Of a DNA stretch of 64,000 nt, positions 8,642 to 19,799 are shown piece after piece. The stretch covers positions 2,870,501-2,934,500 of the forward strand of contig NZ_CP011479.1 in assembly GCF_001011155.1 (NCBI RefSeq), in the 5' to 3' direction. The DNA comes from Hoeflea sp. IMCC20628 (GTDB lineage Bacteria; Pseudomonadota; Alphaproteobacteria; Rhizobiales; Rhizobiaceae). A model generated the notes under the pieces. That model searched no databases, was not told the DNA's origin, and was given only the letters and a program-made list of their open reading frames with translations. Each line of letters begins with the position of its first letter. Position 1 is the first letter of the stretch. Both the position numbers and the translations under genes were made by a program.

Positions 8642-8757
8642 GTTCACATAAAAAGAACGGCAGACTGAATTTGTTCAGACTGGAATGTTGCACCGTCGGC
8701 ACTCAGGGGCCGGTTTTCAAGCACCGCGCCGCACGGCGCTTGGGCACAAACGAATAA

Positions 8758-8787
8758 CGCCCGGGATGCTATGAAACATCCCGGGCG
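8758..8787 (-). terminator. Hairpin terminator downstream of ccrM
   Basis: A perfect 11-bp stem (8758-8768 with 8777-8787) and an 8-nt loop lies 59 bp past the ccrM stop. On the minus strand it is followed by GTTATTCG, a weak U tract, so it may act as a terminator or as a 3' stabiliser. Confidence 0.6.
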
Positions 8788-8845
8788 CTGCAGGACCGGC
8801 GGTGACTGAAGGTACTTGACGCCCGCCGGATCTGGATGCTGGAAA

Positions 8846-10303
<1,458 letters not shown>

Positions 10304-10993
10304 ATGCCCGGTTTCGACCTTATCATTTTTGATTGCGACGGCGTCCTTGTCGACAGCGAGATCATCGCAGCGCAGGTTGAATCGAAGCTTCTGACCGAGG
10401 CCGGCTTTCCGATCAGCGCGGAAGATGTGGCCGAGCGCTTCGCCGGCCTGACCTGGAAAGACACGCTGTTCGAGGTCGAGCGCGAATCCAGCATTCCCTT
10501 TTCAGCCACACTGCTTGATGCGTCCGACAAGTTGCTCGACCAGAGGCTCGCATCGGAAGTTGTTGCCATTGACGGTGCAATCGAGGCAATCTCGCGTATC
10601 CCCGGACCCCGCTGCATCTGCTCAAATTCCGAGTTGAAGCGTCTTAAAATGATGCTTGCGCGCACCGGGATTGATCGGCTGTTTGGCGAGCATGTCTATT
10701 CGGCGCGGGAAGTAGGCGAAGGCCGCACCAAGCCGGCGCCGGACGTGTTTTTGTACGGTGCCAAGCAGTTCGATGTCGACCCGGCCAAGGCTCTGGTGAT
10801 CGAGGATTCCGTGCACGGGATCCACGCGGCAATTGCTGCGGGCATGCGCGTGGTGGGTTTCACCGGCGGTTCGCACAGCTATCCCGGTCACGCCGACAAG
10901 CTGACTGAAGCTGGCGCCGAGACCGTGATCCGGCGTATGGCCGAACTTCCGGCCACCGTTGAAGCGCTGGCTGGATGGTCCGAACTGATCTGA
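10304..10993 (+). CDS. HAD-superfamily phosphatase (subfamily IA, beta-PGM/phosphatase-like)
   Basis: This 229-residue HAD hydrolase has all motifs intact: motif I IIFDCDGVLVDSE near the N terminus with both Asp residues, motif II CSNS, motif III in TKPAPDVF, and motif IV IEDSVHG. The helical cap between residues about 17 and 85 is of the C1 type. Such enzymes act on sugar phosphates, phosphoglycolate or similar small phosphates; the substrate cannot be read here. The start ATG at 10304 follows a good AGGAG, and longer frames upstream are not supported. It converges with a lipoprotein gene 11 bp downstream. Confidence 0.9.
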   Translation: MPGFDLIIFDCDGVLVDSEIIAAQVESKLLTEAGFPISAEDVAERFAGLTWKDTLFEVERESSIPFSATLLDASDKLLDQRLASEVVAIDGAIEAISRIPGPRCICSNSELKRLKMMLARTGIDRLFGEHVYSAREVGEGRTKPAPDVFLYGAKQFDVDPAKALVIEDSVHGIHAAIAAGMRVVGFTGGSHSYPGHADKLTEAGAETVIRRMAELPATVEALAGWSELI

Positions 10994-11004
10994 AAAAATC
11001 GCCG

Positions 11005-11568
11005 TTACGGTGTGTTGTACGGCCCCGGATCGATACCGACATAGAGCTTGGCCGAGCTCGCCGCGCTGGCCGGGAATGCAACACTGGCATTGGTGAATAT
11101 GAACTGCTCGGCCGGCATGCCTTCAAGCAGGATGACCGGCTGTTTCTGCAGTTCCGAATAAAGCACCGTCTCGCCATCAACTACGGCGACGCGAACCGGG
11201 ATCTCGACAGTTCCTGCCTTGCCTGCCGGCCCTGAAACCACACGGCCGGAGGCGACAACCGTTATAATCATCTGATCGCCGCTGATCCGGCATTGCCGCG
11301 TGGTGTCGGTAATCGAAGCCTGGTGCATGACCTTGGTGGCATCACCATCGCCGCCCTTGGCGTAGCGCGTGTAATAGGCGGTGCCTTCACGCAGGATTAT
11401 CTGCGGACAGGCCCCTTGCACCACTGGCAAATTAGTCGCCGGATCTACCGCAGTCTGCTGATCAGAGACACCGGGATTGAGAACGGCGCGCGGATCAGAC
11501 GATGTGCAACCGGCAATCGCGGCGGCACCAATCAGAACCGGGATGAAACGCAACAATCTTTTTGACAC
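11005..11568 (-). CDS. Hypothetical lipoprotein
   Basis: This is a 187-residue secreted protein of unknown family. It opens with Lys/Arg and a hydrophobic helix ending in the lipobox IAGC near residue 20, so it is probably lipidated. The mature part holds two further Cys residues (in QGACPQI and TRQCRIS) that could form a disulfide, and a predicted beta-rich body. I chose the GTG start at 11568 because AGGTAGG lies six bases upstream; an ATG at 11589 would add seven residues. It is divergent from thrC. I do not recognise a named domain. Confidence 0.72.
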   Translation of the reverse strand: MSKRLLRFIPVLIGAAAIAGCTSSDPRAVLNPGVSDQQTAVDPATNLPVVQGACPQIILREGTAYYTRYAKGGDGDATKVMHQASITDTTRQCRISGDQMIITVVASGRVVSGPAGKAGTVEIPVRVAVVDGETVLYSELQKQPVILLEGMPAEQFIFTNASVAFPASAASSAKLYVGIDPGPYNTP

Positions 11569-11725
11569 GATATACCTACCTTCATTCACACAACGCCCGT
11601 GGGCGAATATTGCAGACGTCGTCTAGCCTTTGCATGACGACCGCCCATGGTCTATATCAGCCGCGCGGCGAGAATTCGACCGGCTTTATCTCATCTTGCG
11701 CGATCCGCGTCCACCATCGAGGAAC

Positions 11726-13129
11726 ATGTCTGTGGACTATATTTCGACACGGGGCGAAGCCCCAGCACTTGGTTTCAGCGATGCACTCCTGGCCGGCCTT
11801 GCCCGCGACGGCGGGCTATATGTTCCGCGTGAGTGGCCAACATTCACGCGGAAGGACATCCGGGCGATGCGCGGCCAAAGCTATCAGGAGATTGCGTTCC
11901 GCGTCATGGAACCGTTCACCGCGGGTGAAATCGAGGCCGACGCACTGCGCGCCATGATCGATGAGGCCTATGCCACCTTCCGGCATCCGGCGGTCGCGCC
12001 ACTGGTGCAAAGCGGTGCAAACTCATTCGTTCTCGAGCTGTTTCACGGCCCGACGCTCGCCTTCAAGGACGTGGCAATGCAGTTGATTGCACGGCTGATG
12101 GACCATGTTCTGGCCAACCGCGGTGAACGCGCGACAATCGTCGGCGCCACATCCGGAGACACAGGCGGCGCTGCAATCGATGCGTTCGCCGGGCGTGACC
12201 GCACCGACATTTTCATCCTGTTTCCCGAAGGCCGGGTCTCGCCGGTTCAACAGCGGCAAATGACCACATCCAAGGCCGCCAATGTGCATGCCATGGCGCT
12301 CAAGGGCAATTTCGACGATTGCCAGGATCTGGTCAAAGCCATGTTCAATCATGGCGCGTTCCGTGATCAGGTGCGCCTGTCCGGCGTCAACTCGATCAAC
12401 TGGGCGCGGATCATGGCCCAGATCGTCTATTATTTCACCGCTGCCGTTTCGCTTGGCGCCCCTGACCGAAAAGTCTCGTTCACGGTTCCCACTGGCAATT
12501 TTGGCGATGTCTTTGCAGGCTATTGCGCCAAGCGCATGGGACTGCCGATCGCCAAACTGGTGATCGCGACCAACGAAAACGACATTCTGGCACGCGCCAT
12601 GCGCACCGGCCGCTATGAGATGCGCGGCGTCAGCCCGACCACCTCGCCGTCGATGGACATCCAGATATCGTCCAATTTCGAACGGCTGCTGTTTGAAGCC
12701 AGCGACCGTGACGCCGAAACCGTGCGCCGGGCCATGTCGGGCCTGAAGCAATCGGGCGCTTTCGACATCAACGAGACAGCACTCAAGGCGATCCGCAAGG
12801 AATTCCGCGCCGGCCGCGCCAGCGAGCGCCAGGTCAAGGCGACCATCCGCGATGTCCAGGCCGAAACCGGATATGTGCTTGATCCACACACTGCAGTGGC
12901 ATTCCATGTCGCAGGCAGGGTGGAAAAACCCTCCGCTCCCATGATAACGCTGGCGACAGCGCATCCGGCAAAGTTCCCGGACGCCGTAAAACAAGCCTGT
13001 GGTATTGACCCCGCGCTCCCGTCGTGGCTCTCTGATTTGATGAAACGGGAGGAACGGTTCAGCGTGTTGCCGAGTGAACAGGACAAGGTGGAAGCCCATA
13101 TCTTGTCCCTGACGCGGGCTGCACGGTGA
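11726..13129 (+). CDS. thrC: Threonine synthase
   Basis: Threonine synthase converts O-phosphohomoserine to threonine with pyridoxal phosphate. The protein has 467 residues, the length of the proteobacterial long form. The N terminus holds STRG, typical of the family, and the PLP lysine lies in GPTLAFKD (about K114). The glycine-rich phosphate loop is GATSGDTGGAA, and PTGNFGD follows. The start ATG at 11726 has GAGGA just upstream; frames starting at 11630 are unlikely. The homoserine kinase gene thrB is also in this window, at 20.8 kb. The M16 peptidase gene follows after 19 bp. Confidence 0.96.
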   Translation: MSVDYISTRGEAPALGFSDALLAGLARDGGLYVPREWPTFTRKDIRAMRGQSYQEIAFRVMEPFTAGEIEADALRAMIDEAYATFRHPAVAPLVQSGANSFVLELFHGPTLAFKDVAMQLIARLMDHVLANRGERATIVGATSGDTGGAAIDAFAGRDRTDIFILFPEGRVSPVQQRQMTTSKAANVHAMALKGNFDDCQDLVKAMFNHGAFRDQVRLSGVNSINWARIMAQIVYYFTAAVSLGAPDRKVSFTVPTGNFGDVFAGYCAKRMGLPIAKLVIATNENDILARAMRTGRYEMRGVSPTTSPSMDIQISSNFERLLFEASDRDAETVRRAMSGLKQSGAFDINETALKAIRKEFRAGRASERQVKATIRDVQAETGYVLDPHTAVAFHVAGRVEKPSAPMITLATAHPAKFPDAVKQACGIDPALPSWLSDLMKREERFSVLPSEQDKVEAHILSLTRAAR

Positions 13130-13148
13130 CCCGAGGAAAGTGACACGT

Positions 13149-14447
13149 ATGAAAGTCAAAACAACAACTCTCGACAACGGCGTAACCGTCGTGACCGAGA
13201 CGATGGCCCATCTCGAGAGCGTCGCTCTGGGGGTTTGGGTGAAGTCCGGGTCCCGTGACGAGACCGCCGACGAGCACGGCATTGCGCATCTGCTCGAGCA
13301 CATGGCGTTCAAGGGAACCCATAAACGCACCGCGCGCCAGATCGCCGAAGAGATCGAAAATGTCGGTGGTGAAGTCAACGCCGCGACGTCGACAGAAACC
13401 ACGTCCTATTATGCCCGCGTGCTCAAGGACCATGTGCCGCTGGCCGTGGACATCCTGCATGACATTCTGACCAATTCGATTATTGACGAAGATGAGCTGG
13501 CACGCGAAAAACACGTGATCCTGCAGGAAATCGGTGCTGCCAACGACACGCCGGACGATGTGGTCTATGACAAATTCGCCGAGGCCGCCTTCCGCGATCA
13601 GACTATCGGACGGCCGATTCTGGGCACGCCCGAGACGGTCAAGGCCTTCACCACTGCGCAGATCCGCAATTATCTTGCCCGGCATTATACCGGTGACCGC
13701 ATGGTGGTTGTCGCCGCCGGCGCGGTCGATCATGACGCCTTCGTCAAACTTGTCGACGAGCGTTTTGGCAAGTCGATCAAGCCGACTGGAACCCAGTTGC
13801 GCGCCATTCCGACAGCAATCTACACCGGCGGGGATTACCGCGAGAGCCGCGACCTGATGGACGCCCAGGTTATGATTGGCTTTGAAGGCCGCGCTTATCA
13901 GGTTCGCGACTTCTATTGCTCGCAAATGCTCGCCAACATTTTGGGCGGCGGCATGTCGTCGCGTCTGTTCCAGGAGGTCCGTGAGGAACGCGGGCTTTGT
14001 TACTCCGTCTACGCCTTTCACTGGGGCTTTTCGGATTCGGGTCTGTTCGGCGTTCACGCCGCAACCGGTGCCGAGGATCTGGAAGAACTGGTTCCGGTTA
14101 TTCTCACCGAACTGGCCAAAGCGGCCGATGGCGTTGAGGAACAGGAAATCAACCGATCGCGGGCACAGGTCCGCTCAGGCCTGTTGATGGCGCAGGAAAG
14201 CCCGGCGGCCAGAGCCAGCCAGATTGCCCGCCAGATGCTGTTGTTCGGCCGTCCAGTCAGCAATATCGAGTTGATGGAGCGGCTGGTCAACATTACACCA
14301 AAGCGGCTTTCCGATCTTGCCGGAAAGCTGTTCTTCGAAACCCCGATCACAGTGTCGGCAATTGGGCCGATCGACAAACTTCTGCCGCTTCCCGACATGG
14401 CACATGCACTTGGCCAACGCGGCGGGCGTACCGCCGCGGCCGAGTAA
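13149..14447 (+). CDS. M16-family zinc metallopeptidase (PqqL/MPP-like)
   Basis: This 432-residue peptidase belongs to the M16B family (mitochondrial processing peptidase-like). The inverted zinc motif HxxEH is present as HLLEH near residue 45, with the second Glu ligand about 77 residues on in the region around EDELAREKHVIL. The C-terminal half has the R-Y-like pair in EERGLCYSVYAF that binds substrate. It lies between thrC and an acetyltransferase gene, with 15-20 bp gaps, so the four genes from thrC to the EAL gene could be one operon. Rhizobial genomes keep the thrC-peptidase pair. A GTG at 13140 is an alternative start. The substrate is unknown. Confidence 0.93.
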   Translation: MKVKTTTLDNGVTVVTETMAHLESVALGVWVKSGSRDETADEHGIAHLLEHMAFKGTHKRTARQIAEEIENVGGEVNAATSTETTSYYARVLKDHVPLAVDILHDILTNSIIDEDELAREKHVILQEIGAANDTPDDVVYDKFAEAAFRDQTIGRPILGTPETVKAFTTAQIRNYLARHYTGDRMVVVAAGAVDHDAFVKLVDERFGKSIKPTGTQLRAIPTAIYTGGDYRESRDLMDAQVMIGFEGRAYQVRDFYCSQMLANILGGGMSSRLFQEVREERGLCYSVYAFHWGFSDSGLFGVHAATGAEDLEELVPVILTELAKAADGVEEQEINRSRAQVRSGLLMAQESPAARASQIARQMLLFGRPVSNIELMERLVNITPKRLSDLAGKLFFETPITVSAIGPIDKLLPLPDMAHALGQRGGRTAAAE

Positions 14448-14462
14448 AGCCTCGAGGTTGCC

Positions 14463-15086
14463 ATGGCGCCTCCGGTATTTCGATTCCGCGGCCGGGCCCA
14501 GGAAGAATTCCGGATAGACGGGGAGCGCATCTACCTGCGCCACCCGCTGTCCAGTGATTTTGCCGAATGGAGCCAGCTTCGCGCGGCAAGCCGCGACTTT
14601 CTGGCGCCGTGGGAACCGCGCTGGTCGGACGATGACCTGACCCGCCCGGCATTCCGGTATCGAATCCGCCGTTACGATGCCGATCGGGAGGCCGGATTGG
14701 CGCTGCCGTTGTTTATCTTTCAAAAGACGAATGGCCGCCTTGTCGGTGGCGTGACGCTGGGTTCGATCCGGCGGGGGGCAGCGGAATGTTGCTCAGTGGG
14801 CTACTGGATGGGCGAGCAGCACGCAGGCAAGGGCTTGATGCGGGACGCACTTAAATGTCTCATTCCCCATGTGTTTGACCGTATGCGGTTGCACCGGATA
14901 GAGGCGGCCTGTATTCCCGATAATGCAAGGAGCCAGCGGCTCCTTGAAAATGTCGGCTTTCGGCGTGAGGGATACTTGAACGGCTACCTGAAAATCAACG
15001 GCGCCTGGCGTGATCACCTGCTTTATGCGCTGATTGCCGAGGATTGGCATGCCGCGCGTGCGAAAGGATCCGGTTCCGGCGGATGA
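14463..15086 (+). CDS. GNAT-family acetyltransferase (RimJ-like)
   Basis: This 207-residue protein is a GCN5-related N-acetyltransferase of the RimJ/RimL group. The acetyl-CoA loop appears as EQHAGKGLMRDAL, close to the Q/RxxGxG/A pattern. The pair VGYWM and the C-terminal IEAACIPDNARSQRLLENVGF show the usual alpha4-beta7 part of the fold. Such enzymes acetylate the N terminus of ribosomal proteins or small molecules; which one is not evident. Its stop overlaps the next start as ATGA, so it is probably coupled to the PAS/GGDEF/EAL gene. Confidence 0.88.
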   Translation: MAPPVFRFRGRAQEEFRIDGERIYLRHPLSSDFAEWSQLRAASRDFLAPWEPRWSDDDLTRPAFRYRIRRYDADREAGLALPLFIFQKTNGRLVGGVTLGSIRRGAAECCSVGYWMGEQHAGKGLMRDALKCLIPHVFDRMRLHRIEAACIPDNARSQRLLENVGFRREGYLNGYLKINGAWRDHLLYALIAEDWHAARAKGSGSGG

Positions 15087-18013
15087 CATGTATAACCCGT
15101 TTCAGTACCATCAGACGCCTCGGCGGCCTGACCGCCAGCGGCATAAGGATCGCATGTGGTCTGTTTTTCATGTGTCTGGTGCTGGGTTTCGCGCCGGTGG
15201 CGCATGCGACCGAACCAGTTAAAATCAGCCGGGATGACACCGCGCTTGATCTGACCGCCACCACGGAGATCTACAAGCGGCGCGGCGAGGCCTTTCAGGT
15301 TTCCACGGCAGCAGGCGCCGACGGCATTGTCCGCCGAATCGAGGTGCGCGCCAGTTCACCGCAGCATTCCGGCGACTGGGCAGTGTTTGCGCTGGCCAAT
15401 GTCACCGACGAGCAGATCGACCGGCTCATCGTCGCGCCGCATTTCCGGCTTGTCGGTTCCGGTCTTTTGTGGCCCGATCTCGGCTCCGCGCGCATCCTGG
15501 GCATTACCCCGAGTGAGGGCTTTGCGCTCGACAAGGTCGAGAGCAGCGAGGACGACGTCTTCCGCATTACGCTGAACCCCGGAACCGTCATCACTTTTGT
15601 TGCCGAACTGGCTGCACCCGATCTGCCGCAAATCTATCTGTGGGAACCCGAGGCCTACAAGGACGCCGTCAACGCCTACACGCTCTATCGCGGTATCGTG
15701 CTCGGAATTGCCGGACTTCTGGCTGTGTTCCTGACTATCCTCTTCGTCGTCAAAGGCACCTCGATGCTTCCGGCCACAGCCGCGCTGGCCTGGGCCGTGC
15801 TGGCTTATGTCTCAGTGGATTTCGGCTTTTTGTCGAAGCTTATCAGCGTCACCCCCGGCGACGAACGGATCTGGCGTTCGGGAACCGAAGTGCTGCTGGC
15901 GACAGGGCTGGTGGTGTTCCTGTTCACCTACCTCAACCTCAATCGCTGGCACACCAATCTGTCCTATGTGACGGTAGCCTGGATTCTCGGACTGGGCGGG
16001 CTTTTTGCCGTCGCGATCTATGATCCGCCGGTGGCGTCGGGCATTGCGCGCATGTCCTTTGCAACCACGGCGTTGGCCGGCGTCGCTCTGATCACGTATC
16101 TCGGCTTTCATCGTTATGACCGGGCGGTGATGCTGATCCCCACCTGGGCGCTGATCCTGGGCTGGCTGTTTGGCGCCTGGCTGACGGTAACCGGACAATT
16201 GGCCAATGACATTGTGCAACCCGCACTCGGCGGCGGACTGGTGCTGATCGTGCTGCTGATGGGCTTTACGGTGATGCAGCATGCGTTTGCCGGCGGCGCT
16301 TATCATCAGGGCTTGTTTTCCGACATGGAGCGCCAGGCCATGGCGCTTGCAGGGTCCGGCGATACGGTCTGGGACTGGGACGTGACGCGCGACCGCGTCG
16401 TTACCTCCCCCGACCTCTCGCCACAACTGGGGCTCTCTCCAGGTTCGCTAGCAGGACCGGCACGGCTTTGGCTGCCACGCATTCATGCTGATGACCGCGA
16501 CCGGTTTCGCACCACGCTGGACGTTCTTCTCGAGCATCGCAAGGGTCGGCTGAACCACCAGTTTCGCATGCGCGCCGAAGATGGGCATTACCACTGGATG
16601 TCACTCAGGGCGCGGCCGGTACTTGGTTCCAACGGCGAAGTCATCCGCTGCGTGGGAACCATCATCGACGTTACCGAACAAAAAACCTCGGAAGACCGGC
16701 TGCTGCATGACGCGGTACACGACAATCTGACCGGATTGCCCAACCGGCAATTGTTTCTGGACCGGCTTCAGACCATGATCAGCATGGCCGAACGCTACCC
16801 GGATGTGCGCCCGAGCGTGTTCATGATCGATCTCGACCGGTTCAAGCAGGTCAATGACAAGCTTGGAATGTCGGTAGGCGACACCATATTGCTGGCGCTG
16901 ACGCGGCGCCTGAAACGGCTTTTGAAGCCACAGGACACATTGGCCCGTATTTCAGGCGATCAGTTCGGTCTGGTGCTGGTTTCCGAGCAGGATGCCGTCA
17001 AGGTGGCCGCTCTGGCCGAGGCTATCTCCAAAGCCATTTCCGCCCCTATCGATTTCGCCGGACAGGACATCAGGCTCACCGCTTCCATCGGCGTGGTAAC
17101 CTGGGTCGAGAACAACGCCGTCCCCGACGACCTGATGAAGGATGCGGAACTGGCGATGTACCAGGCCAAGAGATTTGGCGGCAACCGGATCGAACCTTTC
17201 AGGCCTGCATTCAGGACCGTGGGTTCGGACCGCCAGCGGCTTGAAAGCGATCTGCGCCGGGCACTGGAACGGCGTGAACTGACACTGGTGTATCAGCCGA
17301 TTGTTGAACTGAAAGATGCAGAGATCGCAGGCTTTGAAGCCTTGCTCAGATGGGAAGATCCCAAGCGTGGTACGGTACCTCCGTCCGAATTCATTCCCAT
17401 TGCCGAAGCCTCCGATCTGATCCTCGAACTCGGGATGTACTCGCTCAAGCAATCGGCGGAAGACCTGGCGCGGTGGCAAGAGGCCGTCGGTGACGTTGCT
17501 GTGTTCATGTCGGTCAATTTGTCGAGCGCACAATTGTTGAAAAGCGATCTGTGCAATGACGTCATCAAGGCGATCTCGGCCTCGCACTGTGATCCGAAAC
17601 TGTTTCGTCTGGAACTGACCGAAACTCTGGTCATGCACAATCCGCAACAAGCCCTCATGACACTGTCACGGCTGGCGGATGCCGGCATTGGCCTGACACT
17701 GGACGATTTTGGCACCGGCCATTCCTCACTTGCTTACCTGACGCGGTTTCCGTTCAAGACCATCAAGATCGACCGATCACTGGTCGTCGACCAGTCAGAC
17801 AAGGGCGGGGTCCTGATCCGGTCCATCGTTGATCTGGCCAAGAAGCTCGACATGCGTGTGGTCGCCGAAGGCGTAAAGTCGGAGGAAGATGCGGTCAAAC
17901 TCTCGGAGATGGGCTGCGATTACGGACAGAGTTTTCTGTTCGGCCCCCCGATTGGCACGGATTCAGTTCTGAAGCTTCTCAAGGAGCGGTTTCCGGTGAC
18001 AAAGCCGAACTGA
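15083..18013 (+). CDS. Membrane PAS-GGDEF-EAL protein (degenerate GGDEF, intact EAL)
   Basis: This is a 976-residue c-di-GMP signalling protein. A signal sequence ends near residue 40 (VAHA). A periplasmic sensor of about 160 residues follows, then about seven membrane helices from residue 200 to 400, as in 7TM-DISM receptors. A PAS/PAC domain occupies about 420-540. The GGDEF domain follows, but its signature reads SGDQF (about 623-627) and should not make c-di-GMP. The EAL domain keeps its key residues: EALLRW (about 752-757), NLSSAQL, ELTE, DDFGTGHSSL, KIDRS and VAEGVKSEED. I therefore expect a phosphodiesterase whose GGDEF half may bind GTP. The start overlaps the upstream acetyltransferase stop. 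Confidence 0.93.
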   Translation: MTCITRFSTIRRLGGLTASGIRIACGLFFMCLVLGFAPVAHATEPVKISRDDTALDLTATTEIYKRRGEAFQVSTAAGADGIVRRIEVRASSPQHSGDWAVFALANVTDEQIDRLIVAPHFRLVGSGLLWPDLGSARILGITPSEGFALDKVESSEDDVFRITLNPGTVITFVAELAAPDLPQIYLWEPEAYKDAVNAYTLYRGIVLGIAGLLAVFLTILFVVKGTSMLPATAALAWAVLAYVSVDFGFLSKLISVTPGDERIWRSGTEVLLATGLVVFLFTYLNLNRWHTNLSYVTVAWILGLGGLFAVAIYDPPVASGIARMSFATTALAGVALITYLGFHRYDRAVMLIPTWALILGWLFGAWLTVTGQLANDIVQPALGGGLVLIVLLMGFTVMQHAFAGGAYHQGLFSDMERQAMALAGSGDTVWDWDVTRDRVVTSPDLSPQLGLSPGSLAGPARLWLPRIHADDRDRFRTTLDVLLEHRKGRLNHQFRMRAEDGHYHWMSLRARPVLGSNGEVIRCVGTIIDVTEQKTSEDRLLHDAVHDNLTGLPNRQLFLDRLQTMISMAERYPDVRPSVFMIDLDRFKQVNDKLGMSVGDTILLALTRRLKRLLKPQDTLARISGDQFGLVLVSEQDAVKVAALAEAISKAISAPIDFAGQDIRLTASIGVVTWVENNAVPDDLMKDAELAMYQAKRFGGNRIEPFRPAFRTVGSDRQRLESDLRRALERRELTLVYQPIVELKDAEIAGFEALLRWEDPKRGTVPPSEFIPIAEASDLILELGMYSLKQSAEDLARWQEAVGDVAVFMSVNLSSAQLLKSDLCNDVIKAISASHCDPKLFRLELTETLVMHNPQQALMTLSRLADAGIGLTLDDFGTGHSSLAYLTRFPFKTIKIDRSLVVDQSDKGGVLIRSIVDLAKKLDMRVVAEGVKSEEDAVKLSEMGCDYGQSFLFGPPIGTDSVLKLLKERFPVTKPN

Positions 18014-18055
18014 TTGCCGTCTGGTCGATCTGTAAAAGCAGCCGAAGTCAAATGA

Positions 18056-18679
18056 CTATGCGTGGCCAGTCTGCGTTGAGAGCATGGCTGGCGCGATCCC
18101 CATGGTGGCCAGTACCCGGTCATATTTGCCTGAATGGTCGGGATCGAAAACGATGTCATCGGTTGCCGGGGTGCTGAGCCAGGCATTGCCGGACATCTCA
18201 TCCTCAAGCTGCCCCGGTCCCCAGCCGGCATAGCCAAGCAACATGATTCCGCGACGTGGCCCGACGCCTTCCTTGATGGCGCGCAGGATATCAACCGTCG
18301 CGGTCAGGCACAGCTCGTCATTCACCGGCATCGTCGACTGACTCATATAGTCGTCCGAATGCAGCACAAAACCGCGACCGGCATCCAATGGACCGCCAAG
18401 CTGGATCGGAAAATCCGGAGCGCAATCATTGCCTTTGGTCTTGGGGCGTCTGCTGGATTTTGGATGATTATCGAGATCCAGTTTCTCGAGCAATTCATGA
18501 AACAGAACAGGTTGCGGGCGATTGAGTATAAACCCCATGGCACCATCCTCGGAATGGGCGCACACGAATATGACCGTGCGCTCGAAGCGCTCGTCATTCA
18601 TTCCCGGCATGGCGACAAGGAAATGCCCGTCCAGACTTCCGCGCTTTCGCCGAGACAAATGGTCTTCAATTCCGATCAT
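18056..18679 (-). CDS. UPF0301 protein YqgE/AlgH
   Basis: This 207-residue protein matches the UPF0301 (YqgE/AlgH) family. The N-terminal core with [11 protein letters not shown] and the later pattern [12 protein letters not shown] are family marks, as is the [15 protein letters not shown] stretch. The basic insertion rich in Lys/Pro around residues 70-90 is species-specific. The family is widespread and its role is not settled. It converges with the EAL gene, 42 bp apart, and no terminator is visible in that gap. Confidence 0.93.
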   Translation of the reverse strand: MIGIEDHLSRRKRGSLDGHFLVAMPGMNDERFERTVIFVCAHSEDGAMGFILNRPQPVLFHELLEKLDLDNHPKSSRRPKTKGNDCAPDFPIQLGGPLDAGRGFVLHSDDYMSQSTMPVNDELCLTATVDILRAIKEGVGPRRGIMLLGYAGWGPGQLEDEMSGNAWLSTPATDDIVFDPDHSGKYDRVLATMGIAPAMLSTQTGHA

Positions 18680-18831
18680 TGTTCAAGCCTATCAAGTTTT
18701 GGGGTTTTGGAAAGGGGCCAACGGCAAGCCAGGACCGGGCGATTGCAGCGCTGGTGGCAGTCACGGAAATATGAGCATTTTTTCGAAGGATTGAATGGAT
18801 TTGGAGCCCTCCGTTCCGCTAGACTGACTGC

Positions 18832-19707
18832 ATGTTCAAATCTCTCAACCGCTTCCCGCCACGCCAGTTGTTCTTGCTGATTGCAGGCCCGTTCATGGCT
18901 TCTGTGCTGGCAATCTGTCCCGCTTGGTCGCTCGACAGCGGCTGGGCTGAAACCGAAGGCGGACGCATGCGCCTGGTGATCGATCCGGCACCGCGCCAAG
19001 ACGGTACGATTGGCGGCATTCTGGATATCGATCTCGATCCGGGCTGGAAAACCTACTGGCGTGACCCGGGCAGTGCCGGCATTCCGCCGATGCTGGATGT
19101 GTCTGCAAGCCGGAACATTGATCTCGACGCCATGCATTATCCGCCGCCGGTCCGGGTTGATGACGGCTATGCAATCTGGGCCGGGTATACTGCGCCTATC
19201 CGATTTCCATTGACGTTCCGTCGCACCGGATCGGGCAAAGCGGTGCTCCGGGCGCTGGCATTCGTCGGCATATGCGAAAAGATCTGCGTACCGTTCCAGG
19301 CCGAATTTACGATTGATTTGCCCGAAGGCTCCGTCTCTGACGACCAAGCCCGGATCATGATCGCGGATGCATTCGCCCGGCTTCCGGAAACTCCGGGGCC
19401 CGATTTCGAGCTTAAAACGGCGAGCTTTGACGCTGGCAGCAAGCAGCTTGAAATATCAGCAAGCCTGCCCGGGTTCAGGCCTGCCGGAGCAACCCCACAA
19501 CTGTTCGTCGCCGGTCCACAGGGTTTTGCCTTTGCACAGCCCGAAATTGTCAGCGATGAGAATGGCCTCGCCAAATGGATCGTGCGCATTGAAGACCTGC
19601 CGAACCTTGCGCCGGACAGCACTGGCGAAAACATCAATGTCGTGGTGACATTCGGTCAACGCGCCGTTGAGCAAAACGTACCGACCGGTCGTGTCCCCGA
19701 GAATTGA
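18832..19707 (+). CDS. DsbD N-terminal-like secreted thiol protein
   Basis: This 291-residue protein has a signal peptide ending near residue 33 and a beta-rich body that resembles the N-terminal periplasmic domain of DsbD/ScsB. The redox pair is the C-x3-C in GICEKICVP at about residues 147-151, in the position where the DsbD alpha domain carries its two cysteines. No membrane core or C-terminal thioredoxin domain is encoded, so it is a stand-alone thiol carrier or binding protein. It lies between yqgE (divergent) and a peroxiredoxin gene on the same strand, a context that fits redox defence. Family and role are by resemblance only. Confidence 0.78.
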   Translation: MFKSLNRFPPRQLFLLIAGPFMASVLAICPAWSLDSGWAETEGGRMRLVIDPAPRQDGTIGGILDIDLDPGWKTYWRDPGSAGIPPMLDVSASRNIDLDAMHYPPPVRVDDGYAIWAGYTAPIRFPLTFRRTGSGKAVLRALAFVGICEKICVPFQAEFTIDLPEGSVSDDQARIMIADAFARLPETPGPDFELKTASFDAGSKQLEISASLPGFRPAGATPQLFVAGPQGFAFAQPEIVSDENGLAKWIVRIEDLPNLAPDSTGENINVVVTFGQRAVEQNVPTGRVPEN

Positions 19708-19799
19708 ATTAGTCGCAATTATCGGGCCGCCCCACTCGCAATCTGCGTGAAACTCTCTAAATCATCTTCTGACATTTGGTAAAATCAGGGAGTGCTGAC

